NCBI RefSeq assembly: GCF_000316665.1
Contig: NC_019678.1
Location: 6,262,001-6,326,000 of the forward strand
Origin: Rivularia sp. PCC 7116
GTDB lineage: Bacteria; Cyanobacteriota; Cyanobacteriia; Cyanobacteriales; Nostocaceae
Direction of reading: 5' to 3'
DNA: 64,000 nucleotides
The translations under genes and the position numbers were made by a program. Numbering within the stretch: position 1 is the first letter of the stretch; each line of letters starts with the position of its first letter. The notes below the pieces were generated by a model. That model did no database searches, was not told the DNA's origin, and saw nothing but the letters and a program-made list of their open reading frames with translations. This document shows positions 20,801-29,805 of this stretch, in pieces.

Positions 20801-20939
20801 AGATATTGGTGACGCTAATAAAACTGAAAACTATAGCAAACAGTAAAAAGTGATTTTTTCTAAATCTAAATTTTTTCACATTTATAAAATTTAGAAAGGA
20901 TTGTATTCTACCGAAAAATAAACGCCGTTTTCTTGCCAT
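17898..20939 (-). CDS. Exported TPR-CHAT protease-like protein (module 2)
   Basis: 1013 aa from MARKRRLFF at 20939, matching the start of the paralogue at 5853. A hydrophobic export segment lies at about residues 30-50 ('LLFAIVFSFISVTNIFPVVAQ'). TPR and helical repeats occupy about residues 60-620. The CHAT domain has candidate catalytic His in FATHGLFS and Cys in FSACQTANG, ending 'WASFVLVGNWR'. It overlaps the tpsB stop by 49 nt, the same overlap length as in module 1, so the arrangement was duplicated as a block. Module 2 has 'SLSDVPDRPT' where module 1 has 'SLWNVSDSSA'. Confidence 0.8.
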   Translation of the reverse strand: MARKRRLFFGRIQSFLNFINVKKFRFRKNHFLLFAIVFSFISVTNIFPVVAQSDYSQLIVQNKITPNTLVEQGKSFYDKGDFSEAIQKLKEAKEIFKIRGDKLNISMISSNLSLAYQQIGEWNNAENEITESINLLKSINDNSKDKLKLLASALEIQGKLQLSVGKPKQALIAWQDAANKFEQAEIQGGEVRSKINQSLALQEIGRYREAYKILAGLVSVLPQQSISIQATAYRVIGNAIREAGLVEDEEDKEKLLSLLLVEEDLKETDKLQRLKYQLQMNSFLELNYIEISRKFLQQSLNIYEELNSKQPASTQLKQDIAETYFSLGNTERAAYYRAKDAYERVTTSGKNDYDKQLKFLNNAVNNYQKSESNNNSIPVTKIQAQLKQLDLLIDLNKRLQTNEIYEDYIEDKKSLASLQKTFNHLLKNTSLIKDEIDGLQNSRISVYAAINLSQLLIEVPKKFKIQLGELSNLKLINEYLNKAVQKAHRLGDKRTEAYALYNFAQLEEKTEAYTEAYNHTKKALQLADNIQAFDITYKLQAQLGSILVKLGDNKAALASYQESVNTIKTLRQDLVGLYSPDFTFLFRDKIEPIYLSLIQLLLPYPGDSINRAKSRNDYSSILDQNSIKDAIQTVQNLQVLELESFLRCSLQNPTSIAIDKITEEEDPEAAVIYPILLDNRLEVLLKLPNQKSIKRYTNITVSKEDVEDTVESLKDIISNKNSNNYYSEFESYSTKLYNWLFRQNGQQNSLEKELENNNIKTLVFVLGSHSAALRNTPMAALYDSKQYLIEKGYRIVLNLGTELLQTKPLNRKKPSILAVGISEKYKQWKALPHVKKELDNIDNISGSEVLLNKKFTPKNLKKFVDSQPFKIVHFATHGLFSSSFDDTFILAYQKVINLNQLKFLLRSQQEKQTNPIDLLVFSACQTANGDTRATLGIAGVSVQVGARSTIASLSDVPDRPTYELIKTFYEELFNEQKDTTISEALRIAQVNSLKNYRESPSSWASFVLVGNWR

Positions 20940-22825
20940 GTCTTGTTCTCCGAATCTAGGTTTACTAAAGGGATTCCCCAATCTACGCGAGCGCTGAAAT
21001 TACTTGAATTGATAAATTGCAGTCCTAAACCAACCGATAACAAAGTGTCTGTTTCTGGTTCTCTTGAATCACCACTGTTCCAACCCGTACCAAAATCAAC
21101 AAATGGATTTAGCTGTATGACTGATTTCCATTCGGGGATACGTACTACAGGAAAACGAAGTTCGGCAGAAGCCAAAACGCCGTTATCGGTTAATAAAGCA
21201 TCTTGACGATAACCCCGGATACTACCGAAACCACCTAAGCCAAACTGTTCTGGAGAAAGTAATGCTCTATCTGCTAGCTGAACATCGGTACGAAAAAATA
21301 GTGCTGGGACAGTAGGTAAACTGCTAGTATTCATCCCGAACAGCTTTATCCACTGAAATTGTCCTCTCCAAGAAAAAAAGCGACTGTCGGGAGATGTTTC
21401 ATTGATAGTGGAATTTAAAGCATCAACTCCCAAACTAAATTGAGAACGAGCAGCTAAGACTTGTCCCTGATTCTGCTGTACCCATTCTTGAGCAAAACGG
21501 ATTGCAGAAACTTTACTACGTCCTTCTCTATCTGCTCCTGTAGAAATAGGTTCCGCTATTCCGTTTCTAAAAGTCTGACTTTCGTTTCTAGAAGCAGTAA
21601 GACTCAGAGCAAATTCTTTACTTGGTGTTTTAATAATTGGTTGACGAAAGGTTAACTGGTAGTACTGGGATTCTGATTCGATATCAAGCTCATCAAAGGG
21701 TTCTTCAATAATGTTGCTAGATGTTTTCCCATAATTGAAGCTCAAATTACCATCCCGCGCATTCACTGGTAAATTGTAACCGACATCAAAGCCGTTACTA
21801 CCATCCGTATTGTTGTAACCAACACTTAGACTATCCCCCAATCCCAATAAATTCGCTTGTGTTAATCCTACACCTCGACGGAAGCTACCAACACTAGGGG
21901 AACGACCATTATTTAAAGCAACTCGGCTACTCCATGATTGTGCTTCTTTGACATTTACTTCCAATACATTAGTTCCAGGTTCCAATCCCGCTCGTAGTTC
22001 GGCTGATACACTGTCAATTAATGGATTAATTTGTAACAACTTTAGTGCATCCAGCAACTTTTTTCGATTTAAGGGAGTAGATGCTCCTAATTTCAAACGC
22101 GATCGCACATAATTTTCTTGCAGTCGCTTGGTTCCGCTTACCTTAATATCTTCGATGCGTCCTTCAATTACTTTAATAGTTACTACTGCATCTTTTGTCG
22201 GAAGTTCTTGTGCATCGGGGATAAATGCCCCAGTCGTGATGTAACCTTTTTCTACATACTGTTGAGTTATGGCAGAGCGAATTTGCAGCAGTTCCGGAAA
22301 AGATAGAGGTTTATTGATACAGGGTTGGAGAAAATTTTGTAAGTACTCATCGCTGAAAACAGTACTGCCAATAACGCGAAACTCTTTTACTCTTACCGTA
22401 TTTTCAGATACTCGCGAAGTTTGGAGTTGAGTATTATTACGACAGCTTGCAGGAAGAGGAGAAGTTTCCTCATTTTCAGGAGTCTTTAAAATATTTCCTG
22501 GAGGAGGAGGTTTAGGAGTAGCCGGAGGTGGTGAAGGTTCGGGAAACGGTTGACGTAAATCTCCTGGGGCTGGTTGCTGTCGGTTATTTGTAGGAGTTTG
22601 AGTAATTTGTTGACTAAGTTGAAATGATTTTACCGGCTCTTCAGTTTTCTGTGCCAGGGTAGGAGATGGTATTAAAGTTAGCCCTCCGATACTCAAGCTG
22701 CTAATTAAAGCTAAGTTTGATACACTTCGGGGAAACCTCACCCCGCCTTCGGCACCCGTCTCCTTGATAAGGAGAGGGGAAGAGGGAGAGGTTAATTTAT
22801 TTAACCGTGGTATTAAAAAATTCAT
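20891..22825 (-). CDS. TpsB outer-membrane transporter, ShlB/FhaC family (module 2)
   Basis: 644 aa from the ATG at 22825, 2 nt after the tpsA stop; the longer upstream frame is rejected because it overlaps tpsA. After a Pro-rich linker come POTRA domains ('VKEFRVIGSTVFSDEYLQ'), then a barrel with 'GGFGSIRGYRQDALL' and terminal 'FSVEYNPF'. The N terminus is odd: residues about 12-32 ('SPSSPLLIKETGAEGG') are the translation of a GC-rich palindromic repeat (22731-22797) lying between the start and the hydrophobic signal segment ('LALISSLSIGGLTLIPSPTLAQ'). The true start could be a later codon. Confidence 0.85.
   Translation of the reverse strand: MNFLIPRLNKLTSPSSPLLIKETGAEGGVRFPRSVSNLALISSLSIGGLTLIPSPTLAQKTEEPVKSFQLSQQITQTPTNNRQQPAPGDLRQPFPEPSPPPATPKPPPPGNILKTPENEETSPLPASCRNNTQLQTSRVSENTVRVKEFRVIGSTVFSDEYLQNFLQPCINKPLSFPELLQIRSAITQQYVEKGYITTGAFIPDAQELPTKDAVVTIKVIEGRIEDIKVSGTKRLQENYVRSRLKLGASTPLNRKKLLDALKLLQINPLIDSVSAELRAGLEPGTNVLEVNVKEAQSWSSRVALNNGRSPSVGSFRRGVGLTQANLLGLGDSLSVGYNNTDGSNGFDVGYNLPVNARDGNLSFNYGKTSSNIIEEPFDELDIESESQYYQLTFRQPIIKTPSKEFALSLTASRNESQTFRNGIAEPISTGADREGRSKVSAIRFAQEWVQQNQGQVLAARSQFSLGVDALNSTINETSPDSRFFSWRGQFQWIKLFGMNTSSLPTVPALFFRTDVQLADRALLSPEQFGLGGFGSIRGYRQDALLTDNGVLASAELRFPVVRIPEWKSVIQLNPFVDFGTGWNSGDSREPETDTLLSVGLGLQFINSSNFSARVDWGIPLVNLDSENKTWQENGVYFSVEYNPF
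22731..22797. repeat. Dispersed palindromic repeat inside tpsB 5' end
   Basis: GC-rich stretch with the core CTCCTTGATAAGGAG (a palindrome) flanked by purine-rich GGGGAAGAGGGAGAGG and 'CACCCCGCC'. This is the style of short interspersed repeat common between genes in Nostocales. Here it lies in frame within the coding region. Confidence 0.55.
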
Positions 22826-22827
22826 AA

Positions 22828-25800
22828 TTAATTGCTTTGAAACACGCAAGACGATGAAGAGGAATTTGATTTTCGTGTCGTCAAAAGTAGTTTGCCGTTT
22901 GGCATTTTCACCCATCCTTGAGCTTCTCTAATTACTTTTGGTTTGGAAGCAGTTGTGGGTTTATTTTCTTGGGGGTTAAGTGTTACCCAAGGAACTTGAG
23001 CGGTATTACTTTCAAGGGCTTCGTTGGGGCTGGGAGGTAAGCCACCATGTCCGGTGTTGATGAATTCACTTCTACCAGCAGTACGGGTAGTTACACCCTG
23101 GCTCGATGGACAAACCTGGACTATTTCTGGGGTATTTGGTTGTTGGGGTAGCTGGGGTTCGGGGTTGTCTGTTATTAGCGAAAGAGTACCGTCTTGTCCT
23201 AGTCGAGAAGCTGCGGTAAAATCACTGTCTGGAGTGCGAACTTTATCGAAATTTACGAATCCGTAATCACCTTTGGCTTTGGCAGATAACTTTCCACCTA
23301 CTCCTCTTCCATCAGCAGTAACAACGATATCGTTATTATTAGGTATACCAGAAGATTTAATGAATTTACCTACGTCTATAGTCAGGTTGCCACCACTTGC
23401 ATTTCCAAAAGCTTCCGAACTAATTTCACTGTCTCTTCCTTCAAAATCGATATTGTTCGCTACGTTTATGTTAATATCGCCACCTTCGCCTTGAGTAGAT
23501 GTTAAAGCATTAATGCTGGCTTGATTCTTTAACAAGAGGGAATCGGCGGTTAGAAGCATATTGCCTGAAATACTGTTTTCTCCTGTGCTACTGACAGCTA
23601 TTTGTCCTCCATTTAGGACTTCTAAGCCCTTTGTACTGATATTTAAATCTCCAGCCTTGCCACCTTCTTGAGAACTTGCAGTTAAACTACTGCTAACTTC
23701 CCCGTTAGCTGAAACACCATCTACTTTAACCAGTTGAGCTTTATTTTCCAGAGTATTAACTTTTATGTTTCCTCCTGAACCTTCACCTACAGTTGCTGCA
23801 CCAATCCTTGAGCCACTGAGAACATTAAGTTCATTTGTTGTAATGATTAAGTTTCCACCTTTACCAGAGTTAAAGGTATCAGCAGAAAACACTGCTCCAC
23901 CAGTTAGATTGATTTGACCTGAATTAACAATTAAGTTACCTGCGTTACCAGAACCTATAGTAGCAGTTGCCAACCCCGCCAAGTTCTTTAATTCTATGGA
24001 TTCTGTCGCATTTACCGTTAACACTCCCCCATCTTCAGCATTTTCTTTTAAAGAAAGAGAAGCTGTAGCGGCTCCAGCGTCATCTTGAATCGTTAATCGC
24101 TTGGTATTAATGATTAAGTTTCCTGCTTTTCCACTACCTAAAGTAGATGCTGTTATACCTGTGCGAGTAGAAGCTGCTAAAATCAAGTTCCCTACAGTAG
24201 GACTTGGATTGAATGGTGTAGGGTCATTGCCACTGATTGTGACAGATTCAGTAGCATTTATGCTTAGATTACCTCCATCGCCGCTGCTTTCCGGACGAGT
24301 ATCGGTGCCTATTCCAGTAATTTGAAATGGGTCAGACTGGCTGTATCTAACATCCAATTTACTAGTATCAATAGTTATATTTCCTGCATTGCTAGTACCA
24401 GACGTTTGTGACCGCAATCGACCACCATTCAAGACTTCTAAAGTATCAGAGGCATTAACTAATATATCACCTCCTTTCTTCACCGCATCTGTTGCATTTA
24501 TAGTAGAAGCTCTTACTTGACCGTCGTCGATTAAAGAAATTGATTCAGCAACAAGATTTATATCGCCTCCTCCAGAAGAAAAGATTTGAGAACCCAAGTC
24601 CTGAATCCTTATCCCTGCATTATTGTCATTTTCATTGCTAACAATGCCATTAAGGACTATTCTTCCAGTCCCAGTAGTCTCCACTACACCACGATTAAAA
24701 ATCGAAATACCGTTATTTTTAGAACCATCTGTAGCATTACCGCCCCCTTTGCCGGAAAAATCTATATCGCCATTTACTGAACTAACTTTAGAGTTGCCTT
24801 GAACTAATATCCCATGATTCTCATTTGTCCCATTTCCACCAGTACCATTCAGGACTATTTTTCCTGTCCCAACAGTACTCACTACGCCGTTTCCATCCAA
24901 AAAAATTCCAATGTTTTTGACATTAGTTCCACCACCTTGCCCAATTAAGGTGATATTCCCATTCTCTGAAGTGATTTTGCCGTTATTTTCTTGCTCTATG
25001 CCCGTGCGATCGCCAATCCAAATACCGTGGTTATTGCTACCAATTCCTCTCGCAGTCCCTGTCAATGAAATATCACCACTTACAGATGTAATTTCGGAAT
25101 TGGGATCTAAAACAAGTATTCCCTGATTCCCATTCATCTCTGATTCACCATTACCTCCGGTTCCTGTCATGGTAATATTTCCTGCCTCAGATATTACTTT
25201 GCCGCCACCCACAATTGAAATGCCCTCATTGCCGACAGAATTGTTACTTGTACTTGCTGTTGCTTCAGTAGTACCTGTCATCTCAATCGACCCTGCACCA
25301 GTCGATTCCACCAAACCATTTAACAAAATATAAACGCCATGATTAATATCTCCGTTGCTTGAAGCACCCTTGCCTATGAAGCTAATCTTTCCGTCCTTGG
25401 AACTTACTTTTGAGTCATTAAAAATTTTTATCCCATGATTTTCACAATTTTCACTACAGCTTCCAGTTCCACTTGTGCCATCTAGGGTAATATTACCTTC
25501 TCCAGTAGTTTTTACTAAGCCGCTTTCATTCAAATAAACACCTATATTGTTTTTGCCAGTTCCACCACCTTTCCCGTTTAAGGTGATATTTCCATTTTCT
25601 GAAGTAACTTCGCCGCCGTTACCCCTACCAATCCAAATACCGTAGTGATTGTCACCAACTCCTCTACCAGTCCCAGCCAATGAAATATCACCGCTTACTG
25701 ATGTAACTTTGGAGTTGGGATCTAAAACAACTATTCCCTGGTTCCCATCTGTTTCTCCTCCATCATTACCTCCAATCCCTGTCATGGTAATATCCCCTGT

Positions 25801-27657
25801 TATGGTTTTTACTATCCCACCACCCACAACTGAAATAGCGTCGTTTCCGTATACATTGTTATTTGTTTTTGCTTCGGTAGTACTCGTCATGTCAATTGCT
25901 CCTGTCCCAGTTGATTCCACCAAACCGCCAGACCAAATAGCAATACCATGATTGACATCTCCATTACTTGAAGCACCCTTGCCTATGAAGCGAATCTTTC
26001 CATTTTCAGTTTTGACTTGTGAATTACCAACGAATATGCCGTGATTTCTACATTCAAGTCCAACAGCGCAGCTTCCGGCACCACTTGTGCCAGTTAAGGT
26101 TATGTTACCTGCCCCAGTAGTTTCTATGACGGAATTGCCGTTAATTCCATCTATATTAATGCCTTTACCGTCAGAGCCACCATCTTTTCCTCTCCCTATA
26201 ACTTGAATATTACCCCCTGCGGCATTAATTTCACTGTTGGTAAGATTTATTCCGGAGGTAGAAGCATTACTGCCTTTGCCACTCCCTGCAAAATCACCAC
26301 CGTTTGTGTTAATAGCAGCATTAGTAATAATTAGAGAACCTGCCCCACTATTATCTTTATCAGCATCGAGTGTAACGTTTCCTCGATTACTAGTAATATT
26401 TGCATTGACGTTAATATTGTTATTAGCTTCAGCGGTTAGCTCTACTCCATTAGCAGCAATGTTAACCGGAGCATCAAAGGTAATATCATTGCTAGCTTGT
26501 AAGATAACATTGGCTGTCGCAGCATTAATAGTACTATTTTTAATAGTATTATTTACACCAGAGTCAGCAAATTCGTTGTTGGCTGCTAACTCAGATGGAT
26601 TATTTCCACCTTCTACAATCGTGATATTAGTTGGATCTAAGAGCAAGCTGCCAAATTGACCATTATTTGCGCTTAAATCAACCTTTCCTTGAAAAGCTAA
26701 ATTCTCCTTCCCCGAAACCTCCGCAAACCCACCATTACCAAACTGACTTCCACCACGAGCGCTAATATTCCCATTAAAACCAGTAGTTTCATCAGCCCAA
26801 ACAATTACACGACCACCATCACCACTCGTTAGCGCATCAGCGATAATATTTGCACCAGAACCAACAAAGGTACGTTTTGCATTGGGAACTTCACCTTTAC
26901 CTTGAAAGTCCCCACCAATCAATACATTACCGCCGCCCGTTTCACCTGAAACATCAATCTGGGCATTATCAAGTAAACCAACCCGCTCCCCTAATACGTG
27001 AACTGTTCCACCTGGGGCTGTCATTTTACCGCTGGTAGTAACAGTATTACCCGCTAAAGCTAACTTTTGTCCTTCTCCTACTTGGAGATTCCCTTCATTG
27101 TTAATATTCCCCGCTTGCTGAGTTCCATATTGCAAACCAACAGGAACAGCCATAGTCAGTAGCGGCTTAGACTCTAAATTATTAGCACCGAAAAGGATTC
27201 TATCTTCAAAGTTTACGCCTTTACCCGTACTTGCTACAAACGAACCCCTTATATCCAACCTTGCATTCGGTCCAAAAATAATTCCATTTGGGTTGAGCAA
27301 AAACAAATTTGCATTACCTAAAACCCCAAGAGTACCGAAAATATTAGAAGAATTATTCCCCGTTACTCGACTAAAAATATTTTCTACCCCAGTCGGACTA
27401 GCGAAATCAACTCTTTGTCTTTCACCAACATTAAATTCTTTAAAACTGTGAAATAAATTAGAACCTCTAACCGCACCACCATCAATTCGTTCGGTATTCG
27501 GATTTACAGGTGTGACTACAGAATTTTCTTTCCCTTGAGACTGGTCTGGTGTAACTTGCGCTACAACTGTATTTGCAGAAAAGGTTAGTGCGATCGCCGT
27601 AATTAAAGGAACCGAAAAACACAGTTTTTTATTGGAATATTGCCAGTTTGCACCCAT
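22828..27657 (-). CDS. TpsA exoprotein, filamentous hemagglutinin-type (module 2)
   Basis: 1609 aa. Signal peptide ending near 'VVAQ', then the TPS domain with IDGGAVRGSNLFHSF, NPNGIIFG and ARLDIRGSF. Long Gly/Asn-rich beta-helix repeats follow. The middle contains a tandem duplication with a 204-aa period, including two pairs of Cys (SCAVGLEC / SCSENC), plus a partial third copy. The C terminus has the 'EAQGWVKMPNGKLLLT' signature seen in the first TpsA. It is secreted through the TpsB encoded just downstream and likely acts at the cell surface in adhesion or filament interactions (family inference). Confidence 0.88.
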   Translation of the reverse strand: MGANWQYSNKKLCFSVPLITAIALTFSANTVVAQVTPDQSQGKENSVVTPVNPNTERIDGGAVRGSNLFHSFKEFNVGERQRVDFASPTGVENIFSRVTGNNSSNIFGTLGVLGNANLFLLNPNGIIFGPNARLDIRGSFVASTGKGVNFEDRILFGANNLESKPLLTMAVPVGLQYGTQQAGNINNEGNLQVGEGQKLALAGNTVTTSGKMTAPGGTVHVLGERVGLLDNAQIDVSGETGGGNVLIGGDFQGKGEVPNAKRTFVGSGANIIADALTSGDGGRVIVWADETTGFNGNISARGGSQFGNGGFAEVSGKENLAFQGKVDLSANNGQFGSLLLDPTNITIVEGGNNPSELAANNEFADSGVNNTIKNSTINAATANVILQASNDITFDAPVNIAANGVELTAEANNNINVNANITSNRGNVTLDADKDNSGAGSLIITNAAINTNGGDFAGSGKGSNASTSGINLTNSEINAAGGNIQVIGRGKDGGSDGKGINIDGINGNSVIETTGAGNITLTGTSGAGSCAVGLECRNHGIFVGNSQVKTENGKIRFIGKGASSNGDVNHGIAIWSGGLVESTGTGAIDMTSTTEAKTNNNVYGNDAISVVGGGIVKTITGDITMTGIGGNDGGETDGNQGIVVLDPNSKVTSVSGDISLAGTGRGVGDNHYGIWIGRGNGGEVTSENGNITLNGKGGGTGKNNIGVYLNESGLVKTTGEGNITLDGTSGTGSCSENCENHGIKIFNDSKVSSKDGKISFIGKGASSNGDINHGVYILLNGLVESTGAGSIEMTGTTEATASTSNNSVGNEGISIVGGGKVISEAGNITMTGTGGNGESEMNGNQGILVLDPNSEITSVSGDISLTGTARGIGSNNHGIWIGDRTGIEQENNGKITSENGNITLIGQGGGTNVKNIGIFLDGNGVVSTVGTGKIVLNGTGGNGTNENHGILVQGNSKVSSVNGDIDFSGKGGGNATDGSKNNGISIFNRGVVETTGTGRIVLNGIVSNENDNNAGIRIQDLGSQIFSSGGGDINLVAESISLIDDGQVRASTINATDAVKKGGDILVNASDTLEVLNGGRLRSQTSGTSNAGNITIDTSKLDVRYSQSDPFQITGIGTDTRPESSGDGGNLSINATESVTISGNDPTPFNPSPTVGNLILAASTRTGITASTLGSGKAGNLIINTKRLTIQDDAGAATASLSLKENAEDGGVLTVNATESIELKNLAGLATATIGSGNAGNLIVNSGQINLTGGAVFSADTFNSGKGGNLIITTNELNVLSGSRIGAATVGEGSGGNIKVNTLENKAQLVKVDGVSANGEVSSSLTASSQEGGKAGDLNISTKGLEVLNGGQIAVSSTGENSISGNMLLTADSLLLKNQASINALTSTQGEGGDININVANNIDFEGRDSEISSEAFGNASGGNLTIDVGKFIKSSGIPNNNDIVVTADGRGVGGKLSAKAKGDYGFVNFDKVRTPDSDFTAASRLGQDGTLSLITDNPEPQLPQQPNTPEIVQVCPSSQGVTTRTAGRSEFINTGHGGLPPSPNEALESNTAQVPWVTLNPQENKPTTASKPKVIREAQGWVKMPNGKLLLTTRKSNSSSSSCVFQSN
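24830..26080 (-). repeat. Tandem 612-bp coding duplication in tpsA module 2
   Basis: The segment beginning 'TGTSGAGSC' (minus strand, near 26080) recurs as 'DGTSGTGSC' 612 bp later (near 25468) with the same order of sub-motifs (GKIRFIGKGASSNGD / GKISFIGKGASSNGD; LDPNSKVTSVSGDISL / LDPNSEITSVSGDISL). A third, partial and more diverged copy starts near 24850. The period equals 204 codons. Confidence 0.75.
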
Positions 27658-28081
27658 ATTAGATTAGCTCGCTTGTTTTAGAAAATTACAGATTAATTTG
27701 AAAACTTATGAACCTAGTAAAATTTTTTATACTTTCAAGGGGAATTTACATTAGAAAACTTTGGTGAATTACGTTCTTTATTTTTTCTTAATGATTCTTG
27801 AAAGTTTAGTAATTTGCATAACTAAACATAATAATTCCACGAAGTCTATACTCAAATAGGTTTATTTTTTTGCTGATTACAACTAAACTTTTGATATTGC
27901 CTGAACATAGCCTTTCTTAAGTAATAAAACTTTATGATGCTTACCTATATTATGAAGTATTCATAATTTATAAAAAGTTAAAACAATTAACTTGAAGAAA
28001 TGCAGAGGGCAGAAATAAGTAATAGTTTTTTTATCTGCCCTATTAAGTAATCTCAAAACTCTATTTTTTGTAAGAAATAGG
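27658..28081. other. AT-rich intergenic region
   Basis: No gene seen. It carries the presumed promoter and leader of the module 2 tpsA operon at its left side. An inverted repeat AGGGCAGA / TCTGCCCT (28006-28042) lies 40 bp after the stop of the minus-strand gene at 28082 and may mark that transcript's end. Confidence 0.4.
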
Positions 28082-28792
28082 TTACTGAGACTTAGGTAAC
28101 TTAGGTTTTGTCTTGATTGGAACTTGTTTAACTTTAGTTTGTGGAATATTAGATATTGACATCGTGGGTAAAGCAGCAGGAGCTTTAAGTTGAAGAATAT
28201 GAACGGTTCCTTGAGGAATATTAACCACTCGAATTTTTTTAGAAGAAATCATCCCCTTAAAAATACCAACTGCATTTCCAGCCAATCCCCCTTTAATCAT
28301 GCTGTTGCTACTACCTTTTCCGATAGCTCCCCCAAAACTGGCACCAAGACGACTCCAAGCAGGAGAATTCTTTCTTGCTCTTTCATTTCCACTGACTACA
28401 GTTTTTTTAATGCTGGGAATTATAGGGCTAGTTGCTTCAATCGGGACAATTTGACCTTTAACAACAATAGATTCAGCGACTATTTTTATATTTCCTTCAG
28501 AGGGAACAAGTTTAACCGCAATTGGGCTATTAGCTGGAACAAGTTCTCTTCCTGTTATGTCTACAATTGGTTGAGCTAACGGTAATATCATGGGATGACT
28601 TTTACTTTGTCCAGCATCCAACTGAACTTCTTGGGGAAACGCAATCACTAGTGCTGTAGATTGGGGAATTGCTTTTACTTGTTCTTGAGCTTGCAACTGA
28701 TGTGGTTTATTAAGTTGAGCTTTAGCGGGAACTGTAGTTAAACCTGAAACTAAAACGGTTATTGCAATGGTTAATAAAGTCTGCTTTTTCAT
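28082..28792 (-). CDS. Exported glycine-zipper protein, unknown function
   Basis: 236 aa with a clear signal peptide (residues 1-25, cleavage near AKAQ). A central beta-rich part ('PANSPIAVKLVPSEGNIKIVAESIVVKGQ') is followed by a Gly-rich zipper-like segment ('LGASFGGAIGKGSSNSMIKGGLAGNAVG') that may insert in or along a membrane, then a basic Pro/Lys tail. The pattern recalls TrbI/VirB10-type or envelope-stability proteins, but I cannot assign a family. It stands alone with its own leader. Confidence 0.5.
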   Translation of the reverse strand: MKKQTLLTIAITVLVSGLTTVPAKAQLNKPHQLQAQEQVKAIPQSTALVIAFPQEVQLDAGQSKSHPMILPLAQPIVDITGRELVPANSPIAVKLVPSEGNIKIVAESIVVKGQIVPIEATSPIIPSIKKTVVSGNERARKNSPAWSRLGASFGGAIGKGSSNSMIKGGLAGNAVGIFKGMISSKKIRVVNIPQGTVHILQLKAPAALPTMSISNIPQTKVKQVPIKTKPKLPKSQ

Positions 28793-28909
28793 TTTTCTGT
28801 CTCCTTATTAAAAAGCTTATATTTTATTTAATTGGCATCAATAAATAGTAATGTTTAAGGAATTGTGAGGAATATATAATTTTTCTCCTTAAACTACAAC
28901 TATTTGGAC

Positions 28910-29503
28910 TTACCAACCTTGCATTAAATTATTGAACGTACTTGACTGTGATTTTTTCTCTATCTCTTCAAGTCTTACTTCCTTTTTTGCATCAATAGCC
29001 ATACGATTAGTTTTTTGTTGTTCGTGGTTGATATCTCTTTGAGCAGCAGAATTAACAAAAGTGCTGCAATTTTCACCTACTGTTTCGCTGGTTACAGTAC
29101 TGCGGTCGTAAGTAATTCGTGAATTTCGATTCCAAGAAGAGTTTCGATTATTTTTAGAATTATTTGAAGCTGTTCTTGCTGTACTATTTTTAGATCCACC
29201 TTTTCCGTTAACGCCAATTCCAGCAAAACTGAAACCACCACCACCACTTTTTTCACTAGAACGATTATAGGATTGTTGATTTGAATAGCTACTAGAAATG
29301 CCTACTGAACCTGAATTATTTTGATTGATAGAACCAGAATTATTGTTTACATTTTGAGCAACGATATCATCGCAATAAGCACGATGGTCTGTAGCTAAAA
29401 CGCTCTCATTAATCCAAGATTTATACGGTTCTGCGGATGCTGGTAAAACAGAAGTAAAAATAGTTGTTGCTGCTATCAAAGAAGTAAATAAATTCAAGCG
29501 CAT
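28910..29503 (-). CDS. Exported Asn/Ser-rich low-complexity protein
   Basis: 197 aa, signal peptide 1-24 (cleavage near ASAEP). The middle is extremely Asn/Ser/Gly-rich ('NNNSGSINQNNSGSVG', 'SGGGGFSFAGIGVNGKGG'), then a charged helix ('INHEQQKTNRMAIDAKKEVRLEEIEKK'). Two Cys are present. Function not recognised; the composition suits a matrix or surface protein. Copy D of the shared TGCATAA-N17-CCTATT element lies 66 nt upstream of the start. Confidence 0.5.
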   Translation of the reverse strand: MRLNLFTSLIAATTIFTSVLPASAEPYKSWINESVLATDHRAYCDDIVAQNVNNNSGSINQNNSGSVGISSSYSNQQSYNRSSEKSGGGGFSFAGIGVNGKGGSKNSTARTASNNSKNNRNSSWNRNSRITYDRSTVTSETVGENCSTFVNSAAQRDINHEQQKTNRMAIDAKKEVRLEEIEKKSQSSTFNNLMQGW

Positions 29504-29550
29504 TGATTTTCTCCTTGAAATTCTATAGTTGGTTTTGTTGGACGGGATTT

Positions 29551-29598
29551 TAACCCCTTCATTAATTCAATAGGTTTGGCTTCGATTTGATTTATGCA
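29551..29598 (-). promoter_or_regulatory. Shared upstream element, copy D
   Basis: On the minus strand: TGCATAA (29598-29592), 17 nt, CCTATT (29574-29569), then GAATTAATGAAGGGGTT. It faces the Asn/Ser-rich protein gene at 29503. The rest of the 300-bp gap (29599-29805) shows nothing else. Confidence 0.55.
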
Positions 29599-29805
29599 CT
29601 TTATGAATAAATACGGTTGAATTAGGGGTTACGAGCAATAAAGAAATCAAATTTTCTAACTTTCATTAACTGAACCGTATTGCTTTATCGGCGAAACGAG
29701 GTCAAATTACAATTTCACAAATCCCTGCCCGTACAGTAGTTGTAGGTTGGTTGTTCCAAATCAAATGACAATTTCATACTTTGAAGCGTCTTGAAATTGA
29801 TATAC

